Below are positions 24,901-33,032 of a DNA stretch of 39,414 nt, one piece after another. The stretch is from the NCBI GenBank assembly GCA_027452245.1, contig DAIDGW010000012.1, positions 1-39,414 of the forward strand, given 5' to 3'. Within the stretch, counting starts at the first letter, position 1; each line of letters begins with the position of its first letter. The stretch comes from Acidobacteriaceae bacterium. GTDB taxonomy: Bacteria; Acidobacteriota; Terriglobia; Terriglobales; Acidobacteriaceae. Under the pieces are notes generated by a model that was given only the letters and a program-made list of their open reading frames with translations, was not told the DNA's origin and searched no databases. Made by a program: the position numbers and the translations under genes.

Positions 24901-25304
24901 TGGATCACGCCCGGCTCAGCGGTTACTTCCACTGTTGTCTGTGCTCCCTTGACCTGGAGTTGGACATTCAACATCGCCGTTTGTCCGACGGCTACAGTGA
25001 CGGTTTGCGGAGAACTCGCCTGCAACCCGGTCGATGCTGCCGAGACATCGTAGTTGCCTGGATTCAGCAAGGAGAAGCGGTAAGCGCCAGTGCCGTTCGT
25101 TTGGGTTGTCAGGGTTTGGCCCGTATCCACATTTTTCAAAGTTACGGTCGCCTTGGCAACTGCTGCGCCACTGGGGTCAGTGATTGTGCCGGTAATTCCA
25201 CCGCTGGTGACATTCTGCGCAGTTAGCAGGGTAGGGACCGCAAATAGCAGGGCAGTAATAAGACACAGCAACAGCAGGCGAATGGGGAGCACTCGCGACG
25301 TCAT
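21927..25304 (-). CDS. TonB-dependent receptor, Oar type with carboxypeptidase-regulatory domain
   Basis: The 1125-residue protein has a signal peptide (to about residue 29), a carboxypeptidase-regulatory-like domain at about 34-118 (GGITGTITDPSGAAVAKATVTL, then GNYDVSAAS), a plug-like segment at about 130-240 (FTVDGMNENDPF, NYVTKSGGNKFHGNAEYF), and a long beta-barrel ending LRGTLTF with the terminal Phe usual for outer-membrane proteins. This architecture is abundant in Acidobacteriota and usually imports complex glycans or peptides. No neighbouring hydrolase or SusD-like gene indicates the substrate. The ATG has GGAGGA about 9 nt upstream. Its promoter must lie in the 530-nt divergent spacer, which carries two dyads. 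Confidence 0.93.
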   Translation of the reverse strand: MTSRVLPIRLLLLCLITALLFAVPTLLTAQNVTSGGITGTITDPSGAAVAKATVTLKNVDTGQTLTTQTNGTGAYRFSLLNPGNYDVSAASTGLQASSPQTVTVAVGQTAMLNVQLQVKGAQTTVEVTAEPGVIQTENGNVSTAISPQIIANQPNPGNDLTYYAQVAPGAVMNTQAGYGNTAFFGISGTSNLFTVDGMNENDPFLNLSNSGATNLMLGANDISTATVVTNGYSGEYGQMAGANINYVTKSGGNKFHGNAEYFWNGSILNANDWFNNNRGTPRPFDNANQWAASIGGPIIKNNTFFFVDTEGLRLLIPTAIPVNVPSPQFQAATLATIPADETSFYNRIFSIYNHAPGVSRATNSLPAGGCDGSPVTGLAPGAPCALTYNSNINNLTTEWLLTTRIDHIFSSRDRAFVHFRTDHGLQASITDPLSPVLNAQSIQPQYEGQIQENHQIGNDMINQFILAGSYYGAVFGPPSLSAAQALMPYELNFLAGQFTVPGSGFYSTWPQGRNVTQYQIEDDLAWEHGAHNFKFGVNFRRNDITDYTPGGFNTQIPTANFGTEASFEAGTVDSFVQGFAARPTEPIALYSFDLYAQDTWTVRSNLNLTLSLRAEHNSNPVCQTNCFANLSGPFFGISHNLSQPYNSAIRTGLHSALPGLQSIAWEPRLGFAWQPYGNGKTVVRGGIGIFADIFPGTIASAMDTNSPLKNTFVTTGSLAPGSAGSAQAAAIASNSAFLSGFNSGLNFSQITALVPAFSPPGFTAAEPNLKYPTYYEWNIEVEQALGTKNSISLDYVGNHGTHLSLVNTGVNAYCGAGCAGTLGVAGFAGLPAAPTDPRFSTVSDVSTPGVSNYNGLVVSFTRHVSTSFQMQANFTWSHALDDISNGGFLPFNFGTNTAVLAPQDPFNLKLYNYGNSDYDIRKAFNANYVWQTPKMHSFLLNALLDWSIAGDFFVNSGLPFTPIDGALTSGLSAYNYGPATGTSLFANDLVPGTLQCHPTDAFTIEGTARPCMTASQFTAPVNAAGIAHFGAERRNQVYGPWFFDTDMMISKNFHLPHWEGAELQIGAQAFNLLNHPNFDQPISDIANPQFGTSVRTVASPTSIFGSFLGADASPRAFQLRGTLTF

Positions 25305-25834
25305 AAGAATCCGTCCTCCAAGAATTAGTTAACCGGGATTTAGCCAGCATTCATCGGCATCGGCGGACGAATCGTCCGACACGATTACCTGCATCGCCTC
25401 GTGACATTGATCAGTGAACGGAGAGTATTTTTTTATCTAATCAGTTCATGAAACTGTACGACGCAGAAGCGAGGAAGGAAGACGACGACGAACATCAATA
25501 ACTTCGGTCTCGTTCAACTGCAGCGTGCAGCAAAGTCCGATTTCGGAACAGTGCTGTCCGAAATCATGCGGAATTCGATGCAATTGAGCAATGCGGGGAT
25601 GGCCGTAGAGCGTTGCAGAATTAATACTAATCCGATCGCATTAATTATTTAAGAGTTAATATCCGTGAAACCAGTAAGAGTGTCGCTTGAATTTTTTTTG
25701 GCCTTGTATGTGGGGACTCTCACAACTCCTCTGCGAAAGCAGTGACCTTCGTAATCGCTCACGGCCGTTACTGGATTGCTGCGGGGGGGAGGCACTCCTA
25801 GAATCTCAAGAGGAACTGCTCCGCCCCCAATTCC
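25305..25834. other. Divergent spacer with two operator-like dyads
   Basis: No gene is visible. Dyad 1 is CGGACGA-A-TCGTCCG (25364-25378). Dyad 2 is GATTTCGGA (25539-25547) / TCCGAAATC (25557-25565), with an overlapping palindrome TCCGATTTCGGA (25536-25547). Palindromic AT-rich ATTAAT words lie near 25620-25655. Confidence 0.5.
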
Positions 25835-28432
25835 ATGCCTGAGATCACAAGACGAGTAGACCGAGCCGAGATCGCAAGGCGTGTCGAGCGCGCCGAAAAA
25901 CTTCTGCAGAAGGGGAAAACCGCCGACGCTCTGCAGGAGTATCTGCACGTACTCAATGAAGATCCGGAAAACGATGTCGTTCGCCAGCTGGCTGCCGATC
26001 TTTGCCTGTCGTTGAGCCGTAACCGCGAGGCCGTAGATCTATTAGGAGATCTCTTCGAACGTCAGGTCACTGCCGGAGACGCCACTCGCGCCAGTCTTAC
26101 CTACAAGAAACTCGCTCGTCACGGCAATCCGACCTGGCAGCAGAAGTTTCGTTTCGGTCAATTGCTCGAAGGTTCGAATAAGAAACTCGCGGTCGGAACC
26201 TATGAGTCGGCACTGGCCGACCTGGTGAAATCAGGCAGCAAGAATGACCTCGCTCCGGTTCTCGACCGCATCGTCGCCCTTGAACCCACGCGCGCCAACT
26301 ATCTGCGCATGGCGGAACTGGCGGCGGAACTAGGAGATCGCAAGGTCGCGGCGCAATCCTTCCGCAAGGTCGCGGAATTGGCAGCCGCGGAAAGCACCGA
26401 TCCCGCGCAATGGTACGAACGCGCCTACCATGAGGATCCTTCCGATCCGGAAATTGCGCTCGCCTACGGCAAGAGTCTGCTGGGGCAGGGGCAGGTTGGC
26501 GCCGCCATCTTTATTCTCGAGCCGCAGCTCAATGCCGGACCGGCGAGCCTGGAATTACGCGATACCTATGCCGAGGCTCTGCTGGCCGCAGGCCGCTACG
26601 GCGATGCTGAGCCGATTGTATGGCAATTGTTCGAACAGAACCCGTCGCGGGTGCAGCAAGTGATCGCACTGGTTGGCTATCTGGTCGACGGCGAACAGGA
26701 TGCCACCGCCGTTGCCCTGGCGAAAAAGCTGGAAGAATTCCAGCGGCGCCGCGGCGAACGCCGCCAGTTTCTTGCCGTCATCCAGGACATTGTTTCCGGC
26801 CATCGCACCTCTGCGCCGATGCTGGAGTTTCTCTGCGAGCTGTATAACGGCGCCAACCGCGAGACTGATTACTGCGCGACGCTGATCAAGTTGTTCGATC
26901 TTTACTGTGCTACCGGAGAATTCAACAGAGCCGCCGAATGCCTGGATCGCGCTGCGGAAATCGATCCTTACGAGTCCGGCCATACCAAGCGCCTGGAGAT
27001 GTTGAAAGGGAAGATCGACGAGAATCGATACAAAGTAATCGCAGCTCGATTCAGTCCCGTAAACAAAGCGCCCGAATTGCCCTCGCCTTCGGAAGCGCCC
27101 ACGCTCGGCGCCTCCACTCTGCAGGACCTCATGTTGCAGGTGGAAATTCTGGTGCAGTACGGCATGCGCAATAAAGCCGTCGAGCGGCTGCAAAGGATTC
27201 AGGAACTCTTTCCCCGCGAAGAGGAACGGAATGAAGATTTGCAGCGGCTCTATCTGGCCGCAGGCGTAACCCCGAAATATTCGGGATCCGCGCCGCTGCC
27301 GCCTCCCTCCGCTCCGCAACCGCCGGTTGCCGTAGCTGCCGCTCCTCAAGCGGTTCCGGCTGCTCCGGTTGAGCCGATGCCTGACGTGCGCAGCTTTACC
27401 CGCGTTGCCGAAATCACACGTAAGCTCTATCACCAGAGCAGCGCCACCGCAGTGCTCTCCACCGCGGCGAAGGAAATCGGGTCGCATTGGGAAGCTACGC
27501 GCTGCATCGCCGCAACCGGCAAGCCCGGACTGCCTCCCACTTCGGTCGAGGAATATTGCGCAGAAGGGCTTAAACCTAGTTCCTCGGCTGCTTTGGCCGA
27601 ACTGGTCTCCTGCGCGCAAGACGCCGCCGAAAGTTCCGAGCCGCTCGTGGTACAGGACGCGATGAAGGCGCCCCAGTTAAAATCCGCCGCGAAGGTTCTG
27701 TCACAATACGACGCCAGTTCGGTACTCATCCTTCCTCTCACTGACGGTGAGGAGCGCGTTGGCGTCCTCGTGCTCATTCACACAACATCGTATGTGTGGC
27801 GTCCGCCGGACGTGCTGGTTTTGAAGACGCTGGCCGATCAGATGGTGATCGCGCTGAATAACGTCGGCCTGCGGCGTCTGGTCAAGAATCTTTCCGTTAC
27901 TGACGAAAAGTCAGGCCTGCTTAAACGCGCTTCCTACCTAGATCTTTTGTTGGCGGAGAGCAAGCGGGCCATCCAGAATGCGGCTCCGTTCTGCGTGATG
28001 CTGCTGCAGTTCGGCAAGAGCGCGGCCATGATCAAGGAACACGGCGAAGCTGAAGTGCAGGCCGCCATGGAACGCGTCGGACAGCTGTTCGGGACGAACA
28101 TTCGCTCCAACGACCTCGCCTTCCGCTATGACACGACGACCATCGCAATCATTCTCGGCGACACCTCGGAAAAAGAAGCGACCCTTGCAGTCGAGAAGCT
28201 GCGCAAAGTGATTGCGGACGTCCGCCTGCCCGCCAAAGAAGCGGAGAGCCAAGCCCTGACCTTTTCCGCAGGAATAGCCGAAGCCGTGGTGCGATCCGAA
28301 TATGACGCCGTCGATATCGTCACTGAAGTGATCAATCGCGCCGAGCACGCCTTAGGGACTTCGGCGTCGCAAGGACCGGGCAAAGTTGTGGCTCTTCCTC
28401 CGGCGCTTGTCGCCGCCGGAGCCGTTGCTTAA
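25835..28432 (+). CDS. TPR-GAF-degenerate GGDEF regulator
   Basis: The 865-residue protein has a TPR-rich N-terminal half (about 10-490), a Pro/Ala linker, a GAF-like domain (about 515-690) and a GGDEF-type domain (about 690-850) beginning VTDEKSGLLKRASYL. The catalytic GGDEF loop reads DTTTI (766-770), and the metal-binding Asp of the domain is missing (LLQFGKSAAM). It is therefore predicted not to make c-di-GMP and may act as a scaffold or ligand sensor. There is no transmembrane segment. The ATG at 25835 has no ribosome-binding site, so a later start is possible. It is divergent from the TonB-dependent receptor, and the thiolase gene follows. Confidence 0.88.
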   Translation: MPEITRRVDRAEIARRVERAEKLLQKGKTADALQEYLHVLNEDPENDVVRQLAADLCLSLSRNREAVDLLGDLFERQVTAGDATRASLTYKKLARHGNPTWQQKFRFGQLLEGSNKKLAVGTYESALADLVKSGSKNDLAPVLDRIVALEPTRANYLRMAELAAELGDRKVAAQSFRKVAELAAAESTDPAQWYERAYHEDPSDPEIALAYGKSLLGQGQVGAAIFILEPQLNAGPASLELRDTYAEALLAAGRYGDAEPIVWQLFEQNPSRVQQVIALVGYLVDGEQDATAVALAKKLEEFQRRRGERRQFLAVIQDIVSGHRTSAPMLEFLCELYNGANRETDYCATLIKLFDLYCATGEFNRAAECLDRAAEIDPYESGHTKRLEMLKGKIDENRYKVIAARFSPVNKAPELPSPSEAPTLGASTLQDLMLQVEILVQYGMRNKAVERLQRIQELFPREEERNEDLQRLYLAAGVTPKYSGSAPLPPPSAPQPPVAVAAAPQAVPAAPVEPMPDVRSFTRVAEITRKLYHQSSATAVLSTAAKEIGSHWEATRCIAATGKPGLPPTSVEEYCAEGLKPSSSAALAELVSCAQDAAESSEPLVVQDAMKAPQLKSAAKVLSQYDASSVLILPLTDGEERVGVLVLIHTTSYVWRPPDVLVLKTLADQMVIALNNVGLRRLVKNLSVTDEKSGLLKRASYLDLLLAESKRAIQNAAPFCVMLLQFGKSAAMIKEHGEAEVQAAMERVGQLFGTNIRSNDLAFRYDTTTIAIILGDTSEKEATLAVEKLRKVIADVRLPAKEAESQALTFSAGIAEAVVRSEYDAVDIVTEVINRAEHALGTSASQGPGKVVALPPALVAAGAVA

Positions 28433-28548
28433 TTCATCGCATTCCGCCCACCGCTTCATTTCCAAAACCACTCATCCCGCTGCTAAACTGGAAAGTTTGG
28501 TTCGAGGCCGCTCATTCCTCTTGAGAGGGCTGCCTCATTGAGAGAGAC

Positions 28549-29748
28549 ATGCTTAAAGCTGGGGATATTGCTATTGTCAGCGGGGCGCGCACGCCCTTCG
28601 GCCGCTACTGCGGAAAACTCAAAGACTACAGCGCGCAGGAACTCGGCGCCATTGCGGGCAAGGGCGCGATGGAGCGCGCGGGAGTCGATCCCAAAGAATT
28701 CGATCATGCCGTCTTCGGCAACGCGCAGCAGACCTCCGGAGACGCACTCTACGGCGCACGCCACGTCGGCCTTCGCGCCGGCTTGCCGATTGAAACTCCG
28801 GCATTGACGGTCAATCGCCTGTGCGGCAGCGGGATGCAATCCATCGTCAGCGCCGCGCAGATGATTCAGACCGACGAGGCCAGGATTGTTCTAGCCGGCG
28901 GCATGGAAGCGATGTCGCAGGCGCCATTTGTGATTCGCGGGCGCGACGGTTTTACGCTCGCTCCCGGAGGCAAGCTCGAAGATTCGCTCATGGTCGCGCT
29001 GCTCGACAGCTACTGCGGTTCCTACATGGCGAATACCGCCGAACTCTACGGATCGCAGCAGGGCATCACGCGCCAGATGCAGGACGAATTTGCACTGCGC
29101 TCGCAGAAATGCGCCGAGGATGCTTACCAAGCCGGGCGCCTTCAGGAAGAACTCGTTCCGGTTCCGCTGAGGAATCACAAAGGCGAACCCACCGGAGATT
29201 CGCTGACCGAAGATGATCATCGCCGTCCGCAGACTACGATGGAAGGTCTGACGAAGCTGAAACCCGCGTTTGGAAAGAACGGCACCGTCACCGCAGGGAA
29301 TGCCAGCGGCATCGTTGACGGCGGCGCGGCCGTTGTAGTGATGTCGATCGAAAACGCGCTCAAGCGCAATCTCAAGCCGTTGGGACGAATAGTCAGCTGG
29401 GGCATCGCTGGAGTTGAGCCCAAGCTCATGGGACGGGGCCCTGTTCCCGCGACCAAGATCGCTTTGCAGAAAGCTGGGCTTTCGCTCGACTACATCGACC
29501 TGATCGAAGTGAACGAAGCCTTTGCCGCGCAATACCTGGCGGTTGAAAAGGAGCTCGGCCTCGATCGCGAAAAAGTAAATGTGAATGGCGGCGCTATCGC
29601 CATTGGACATCCGTTGGGTGCGACGGGCACCCGGCTGGTAATCACGCTGCTCTACGAATTGCGTCGCCGCAAAAAGAAATACGGACTGGCCACGGCTTGT
29701 ATTGGCGGCGGACAGGGCATCGCGATGGTCGTAGAAAGTATGAACTGA
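28549..29748 (+). CDS. Acetyl-CoA acetyltransferase (thiolase)
   Basis: Thiolase interconverts two acetyl-CoA and acetoacetyl-CoA plus CoA. The active residues are all visible: Cys92 in [11 protein letters not shown], His354 in [14 protein letters not shown], and Cys384 in ACIGGGQG, together with NEAFAAQ. The 399-residue length is normal. It is the first gene in a plus-strand module with 3-hydroxybutyryl-CoA dehydrogenase and enoyl-CoA hydratase, so short-chain acyl-CoA metabolism (fatty acid beta-oxidation end steps or butyrate/polyhydroxybutyrate synthesis) is likely. The direction cannot be decided from the sequence. The ATG at 28549 has GAGAGA close upstream. Confidence 0.95.
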   Translation: MLKAGDIAIVSGARTPFGRYCGKLKDYSAQELGAIAGKGAMERAGVDPKEFDHAVFGNAQQTSGDALYGARHVGLRAGLPIETPALTVNRLCGSGMQSIVSAAQMIQTDEARIVLAGGMEAMSQAPFVIRGRDGFTLAPGGKLEDSLMVALLDSYCGSYMANTAELYGSQQGITRQMQDEFALRSQKCAEDAYQAGRLQEELVPVPLRNHKGEPTGDSLTEDDHRRPQTTMEGLTKLKPAFGKNGTVTAGNASGIVDGGAAVVVMSIENALKRNLKPLGRIVSWGIAGVEPKLMGRGPVPATKIALQKAGLSLDYIDLIEVNEAFAAQYLAVEKELGLDREKVNVNGGAIAIGHPLGATGTRLVITLLYELRRRKKKYGLATACIGGGQGIAMVVESMN

Positions 29749-29762
29749 CTTGATGTGGGCAT

Positions 29763-29808
29763 GTGACCCGGAGCGCAGCGAGGGATGTATCACTCGGCTT
29801 CGCGTCAC
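29763..29808. repeat. Palindromic intergenic repeat-like hairpin
   Basis: GTGACCCGGAGCG at the left end pairs with the inverted CGCGTCAC-end, giving a 46-nt imperfect hairpin between thiolase and the dehydrogenase. The left half resembles the common bacterial intergenic pattern GTSAYCCKGAGCGCAGCGAGGGAT. Confidence 0.4.
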
Positions 29809-29846
29809 CCAGAACGAACAAACTTTCTTAAAGCAAGGACGCAATT

Positions 29847-30740
29847 ATGGAGATCAGGAAAGTAGGCGTACTCGGTTGTGGTTTGATGGGATCCGGCATC
29901 GCCCAAACCTGCGCTACCGCCGGGTTTGACGTCACCGTGCTCGAAGTCGAGCAAAAGTATCTGGATAAGGGATTTGCAGGAATTGAGAAGTCGCTGGCGA
30001 AATTTGCCGAGCGTCCCCCGGAGAAAGGCGGCATCACGGCGCAGCAGAAAGATGCGATCCGCGCCCGCCTGAAAGGGACGACGAACAAGTCCGATCTTGC
30101 GGATTGTGACATCGTCGTCGAAGCGATCATCGAGAATGTTCCGCAGAAAAAAGAAATGTATGCCGCGCTCGACGCGATCGTGAAAAAAGACGCGATCTTC
30201 GCCTCGAACACCTCATCAATCTCCATCACCGAACTGATGACGGCTACGAAGCGTCCCCAGCGTTTCATCGGCTTGCATTTCTTCAATCCCGTGCCGCTGA
30301 TGAAGCTGGTCGAAGTTGTGCGCACCATCGCTACGGCTGACGACGTCTACGAAACGGCCTATCAGTTTGGAAAGAAGTTGGGTAAAGTTCCGGTGCGCAC
30401 GTCCGACAAGACGGGATTCATCGTCAACCGCCTGCTTGTTCCCTATTTGCTCGATGCCATTCGCGCGTATGAGGAAGGCGTCGGCTCCGTTGAAGATATC
30501 GACAATGCCATGAAGCTGGGCTGCGGATATCCCATGGGCCCGTTCACGCTGCTCGACTTCGTTGGTCTCGACACCACGTACTACATCACGCACGTGATGT
30601 ATGACGAATTCAAGGAGCGTCGCTTCGCGTCCCCGGCTTTGCTGAAGCGCTTGGTCATGGCAGGATGGTACGGGCGCAAGTCCGGCAAGGGTTTCTATGA
30701 CTACAGCGACGTGAATAATCCTAAGGCAAACAAGCTGTAA
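29847..30740 (+). CDS. 3-hydroxybutyryl-CoA dehydrogenase
   Basis: The 297-residue enzyme reduces acetoacetyl-CoA to 3-hydroxybutyryl-CoA, or the reverse, with NAD(P). The Rossmann motif VGVLGCGLMGSGIA starts at residue 6. SNTSSISITEL (120-130) and LHFFNPVPLMKLVEVV contain the catalytic His144 and Glu156. The C-terminal dimerisation domain includes NRLLVPYLLDAIRAYEEGVGS and ends with KSGKGFYDYS. The ATG at 29847 has AAGGAC about 7 nt upstream. It stands second in the acyl-CoA module. Confidence 0.96.
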   Translation: MEIRKVGVLGCGLMGSGIAQTCATAGFDVTVLEVEQKYLDKGFAGIEKSLAKFAERPPEKGGITAQQKDAIRARLKGTTNKSDLADCDIVVEAIIENVPQKKEMYAALDAIVKKDAIFASNTSSISITELMTATKRPQRFIGLHFFNPVPLMKLVEVVRTIATADDVYETAYQFGKKLGKVPVRTSDKTGFIVNRLLVPYLLDAIRAYEEGVGSVEDIDNAMKLGCGYPMGPFTLLDFVGLDTTYYITHVMYDEFKERRFASPALLKRLVMAGWYGRKSGKGFYDYSDVNNPKANKL

Positions 30741-30919
30741 GACACTACAATTGCCGCGGATTAGGTACTAGAAAAAGTCTCGCCGCCGCTAATGGCGTGC
30801 GCATTGCTGCGCGGAGGGTGGCGATGAAGAGGGTTTCCGGATTTCTGGTTATCATTTTGCTGGCTCCGAAAACACGGCACTCGTTGTGGCCGTAACTAAT
30901 TCCTGGAAAGCGTCCTGAT

Positions 30920-31702
30920 ATGAACTTCGAAAACATTCTGCTCGAAAAGAAAAACTCCATTGCCTACGTTACCGTGAACCGTCCAAAAGTTCTTAACGCG
31001 CTGAATATGGCGACGATGGAAGAGTTGCGGGCGGCGTTCCATGACATCAAGAACGATGCCTCGATCCGCGTTGTCATCATGACCGGATCGGGTGAAAAAG
31101 CCTTCATCGCCGGAGCCGATATTGGCGAGCTGTCCAAGAACGATGCGGTCGCCGCGAAGGAATATACCCACCGCGGTCAAAACGTGCTTAACCTGATGGA
31201 GAATCTTGGCAAGCCCGTCATCGCGTGCATCAATGGGTTTGCTCTTGGCGGCGGATGTGAAATCGCCATGGCCTGCACCATGCGCCTGGCCAGCGAAAAT
31301 GCCAAATTCGGCCAGCCGGAAGTGAAGCTGGGGATCATCCCGGGCTATGGGGGCACGCAGCGATTGCCGCGCCTGGTCGGCAAAGGCATCGCCATGCAGT
31401 TAGTGCTCGCCGGAGAGATGATTACGGCGCAGGAAGCGCATCGCATCGGACTGGTCAACGAAGTCACGGCGCCTGCCGATCTGATTCCGCGCGCCGAAGC
31501 CATTGCCGTGAAGATCATCGCCAACGCGCCGCTGGCTGTCCAGTACGCGATGGAGGCGGTTAACAAAGGCATGGAGATGACGCTGGCCGAAGGCCTTTAT
31601 CTGGAAGCCGTGCTATTCGGTGTGGCCTGCGCGACGGAAGACAAGAAAGAAGGTACGACGGCATTTCTGGAGAAGCGTCCGGCGCAATTCAAAGGACGTT
31701 AA
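30920..31702 (+). CDS. Enoyl-CoA hydratase (crotonase)
   Basis: The 260-residue crotonase-fold protein hydrates crotonyl-CoA and related enoyl-CoAs to 3-hydroxyacyl-CoA. The CoA-binding stretch AFIAGADIGELS, the oxyanion-hole segment GFALGGGCEIAMAC and the catalytic acids Glu114 and Glu134 (in GQPEVKLGIIPGYGGTQRL) are present. It completes the thiolase-dehydrogenase-hydratase set. An acyl-CoA dehydrogenase for the remaining step is not in the window. No strong ribosome-binding site is seen at the ATG (30920), so translation may depend on the upstream genes. Confidence 0.95.
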   Translation: MNFENILLEKKNSIAYVTVNRPKVLNALNMATMEELRAAFHDIKNDASIRVVIMTGSGEKAFIAGADIGELSKNDAVAAKEYTHRGQNVLNLMENLGKPVIACINGFALGGGCEIAMACTMRLASENAKFGQPEVKLGIIPGYGGTQRLPRLVGKGIAMQLVLAGEMITAQEAHRIGLVNEVTAPADLIPRAEAIAVKIIANAPLAVQYAMEAVNKGMEMTLAEGLYLEAVLFGVACATEDKKEGTTAFLEKRPAQFKGR

Positions 31703-31747
31703 TCTTGCCGCGGAATTGTTGATTCCTTCGGCCTGCCGTTTATGATT

Positions 31748-31831
31748 GTCATCCTGGCGCGGTGCTGTTCGTCCAGGAATCCATGTAGCTCCCAGCAACA
31801 TGCATAGGTTCTCCGTTGCACTCAGAGTGAC
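31748..31831. repeat. Degenerate palindromic intergenic repeat
   Basis: GTCATCCTGG at the left end is inverted at the right end as CAGAGTGAC. This 84-nt unit with imperfect inverted ends sits between crotonase and ribH and resembles the unit at 29763. Confidence 0.35.
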
Positions 31832-31843
31832 AAACTGAAAACC

Positions 31844-32443
31844 GTGAACATCAAAAACCTGAAAATAGAATTACCGGCCGAGCCAAAACTTCCAGCGGCA
31901 CAGGGCCTCTTGGATGCTACTGGGCGTCGATTTGCCATCGTAGTTTCGCGCTTCAACTCATTCATCACGGAGCGCTTGTTGATCAGTGCTTGCGATGGCC
32001 TGCAACAACTAAAAGCGAAACGCGGGGACATCGCCGTCGTTCGTGTGCCCGGAGCCTTCGAAATTCCTTCCGCGGCGAGGACGCTCGCGCTCACGAGGAA
32101 ATACGACGCGATCATCTGTATCGGCTGCCTGCTCCGCGGAGACACCGCCCACTACGACGTAATCGTTAACGAAGTCACACGCGGCATCGGCCAGTCCTCG
32201 CAGGAAACTGGCATTCCGCATGCCTTCGGAGTTCTCACCTGCGACACTCTCGAACAGGCCATTGATCGTGCCGGATTGAAATTGGGCAATAAGGGATTCG
32301 AGGCGGCGCTGGCGGCGGTGGAAATGGTTTCGCTGACCGAAGGCATACGGAACTCGGCCAGTCCGCGGAAGAACCGGAAGCAATCCTCAGCTAACGCCAG
32401 GCGGTCGGCCGCAAAGGCAAACGCCAGCCGGAAAAAGAAGTGA
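31844..32443 (+). CDS. ribH: 6,7-dimethyl-8-ribityllumazine synthase (riboflavin pathway)
   Basis: Lumazine synthase condenses 5-amino-6-ribitylaminouracil with 3,4-dihydroxybutanone phosphate, the penultimate step of riboflavin synthesis. FNSFITERLL, VRVPGAFEIPSAA and the active-site block IGCLLRGDTAHYDVIVNEV with His103 are visible. The protein is 199 residues, about 40 longer than usual, because of a Lys/Arg/Ser/Ala-rich C-terminal tail (from about residue 171, PRKNRKQSS onward). The start is GTG at 31844. nusB follows 87 nt later, a common pairing in bacteria. Confidence 0.95.
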   Translation: MNIKNLKIELPAEPKLPAAQGLLDATGRRFAIVVSRFNSFITERLLISACDGLQQLKAKRGDIAVVRVPGAFEIPSAARTLALTRKYDAIICIGCLLRGDTAHYDVIVNEVTRGIGQSSQETGIPHAFGVLTCDTLEQAIDRAGLKLGNKGFEAALAAVEMVSLTEGIRNSASPRKNRKQSSANARRSAAKANASRKKK

Positions 32444-32530
32444 TTCCAGCCTTTTCTTAGCTCCGCAAAACTTCTTCATCTGTCCTGTACACTGAACAAT
32501 CTGGCACCTACGTACAGTCGCTTATTCTCC

Positions 32531-32953
32531 ATGGGCTCACGCCGCAAATCCCGCGAACTGGTTCTGCAGATGCTGTTTCAGTCCGACATGGGCAAACAGG
32601 ATGCCGAACAGGTCTGCCGCACCTTCTGGAAAGAAAACGCGTCCGCCAGTCCCGAAGTGCGCGGATTCGCCGACGACTTGTTTCGCGCGGCCATGGATCG
32701 TACGGCCGAGATCGACGCGTTAATCGAGAGGCATGCTGAGCACTGGCGGATGGGACGTATGGCCGCCGTCGATCGCAACCTGCTTCGCGCCGCGGTTGCT
32801 GAGTTCCTGGCTTACCCCGAAACTCCGCGGGCCGTGGTTATCAACGAATCGATCGAGATCGCGCGCAAATTCTCCTCCCCTGAATCGGCGCAATTCGTCA
32901 ACGGCGTGCTCGACAGCGTGGGAAAAGAGCTGGAAAAGTCTCCAGCGCCCTAA
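32531..32953 (+). CDS. nusB: Transcription antitermination factor NusB
   Basis: NusB binds boxA RNA together with ribosomal protein S10 and supports antitermination in rRNA operons. The 140-residue length and all-helical sequence fit: SRELVLQMLFQSDM at the N-terminus, AVDRNLLRAAVAEFLAYPETPRAVVINESIEIARKF, then SAQFVNGVLDSVGKEL. The ATG at 32531 opens MGSRRKSREL. It is downstream of ribH and probably co-transcribed; no terminator is seen before the convergent lipoprotein gene. Confidence 0.96.
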   Translation: MGSRRKSRELVLQMLFQSDMGKQDAEQVCRTFWKENASASPEVRGFADDLFRAAMDRTAEIDALIERHAEHWRMGRMAAVDRNLLRAAVAEFLAYPETPRAVVINESIEIARKFSSPESAQFVNGVLDSVGKELEKSPAP

Positions 32954-33032
32954 CCCTCCCTGATCAGACCCCAATTTCGTTTGCAGGTATCCCTGTCTTG
33001 GGAATACGTGCCTTCGGAGATCCCTTCGGCGG

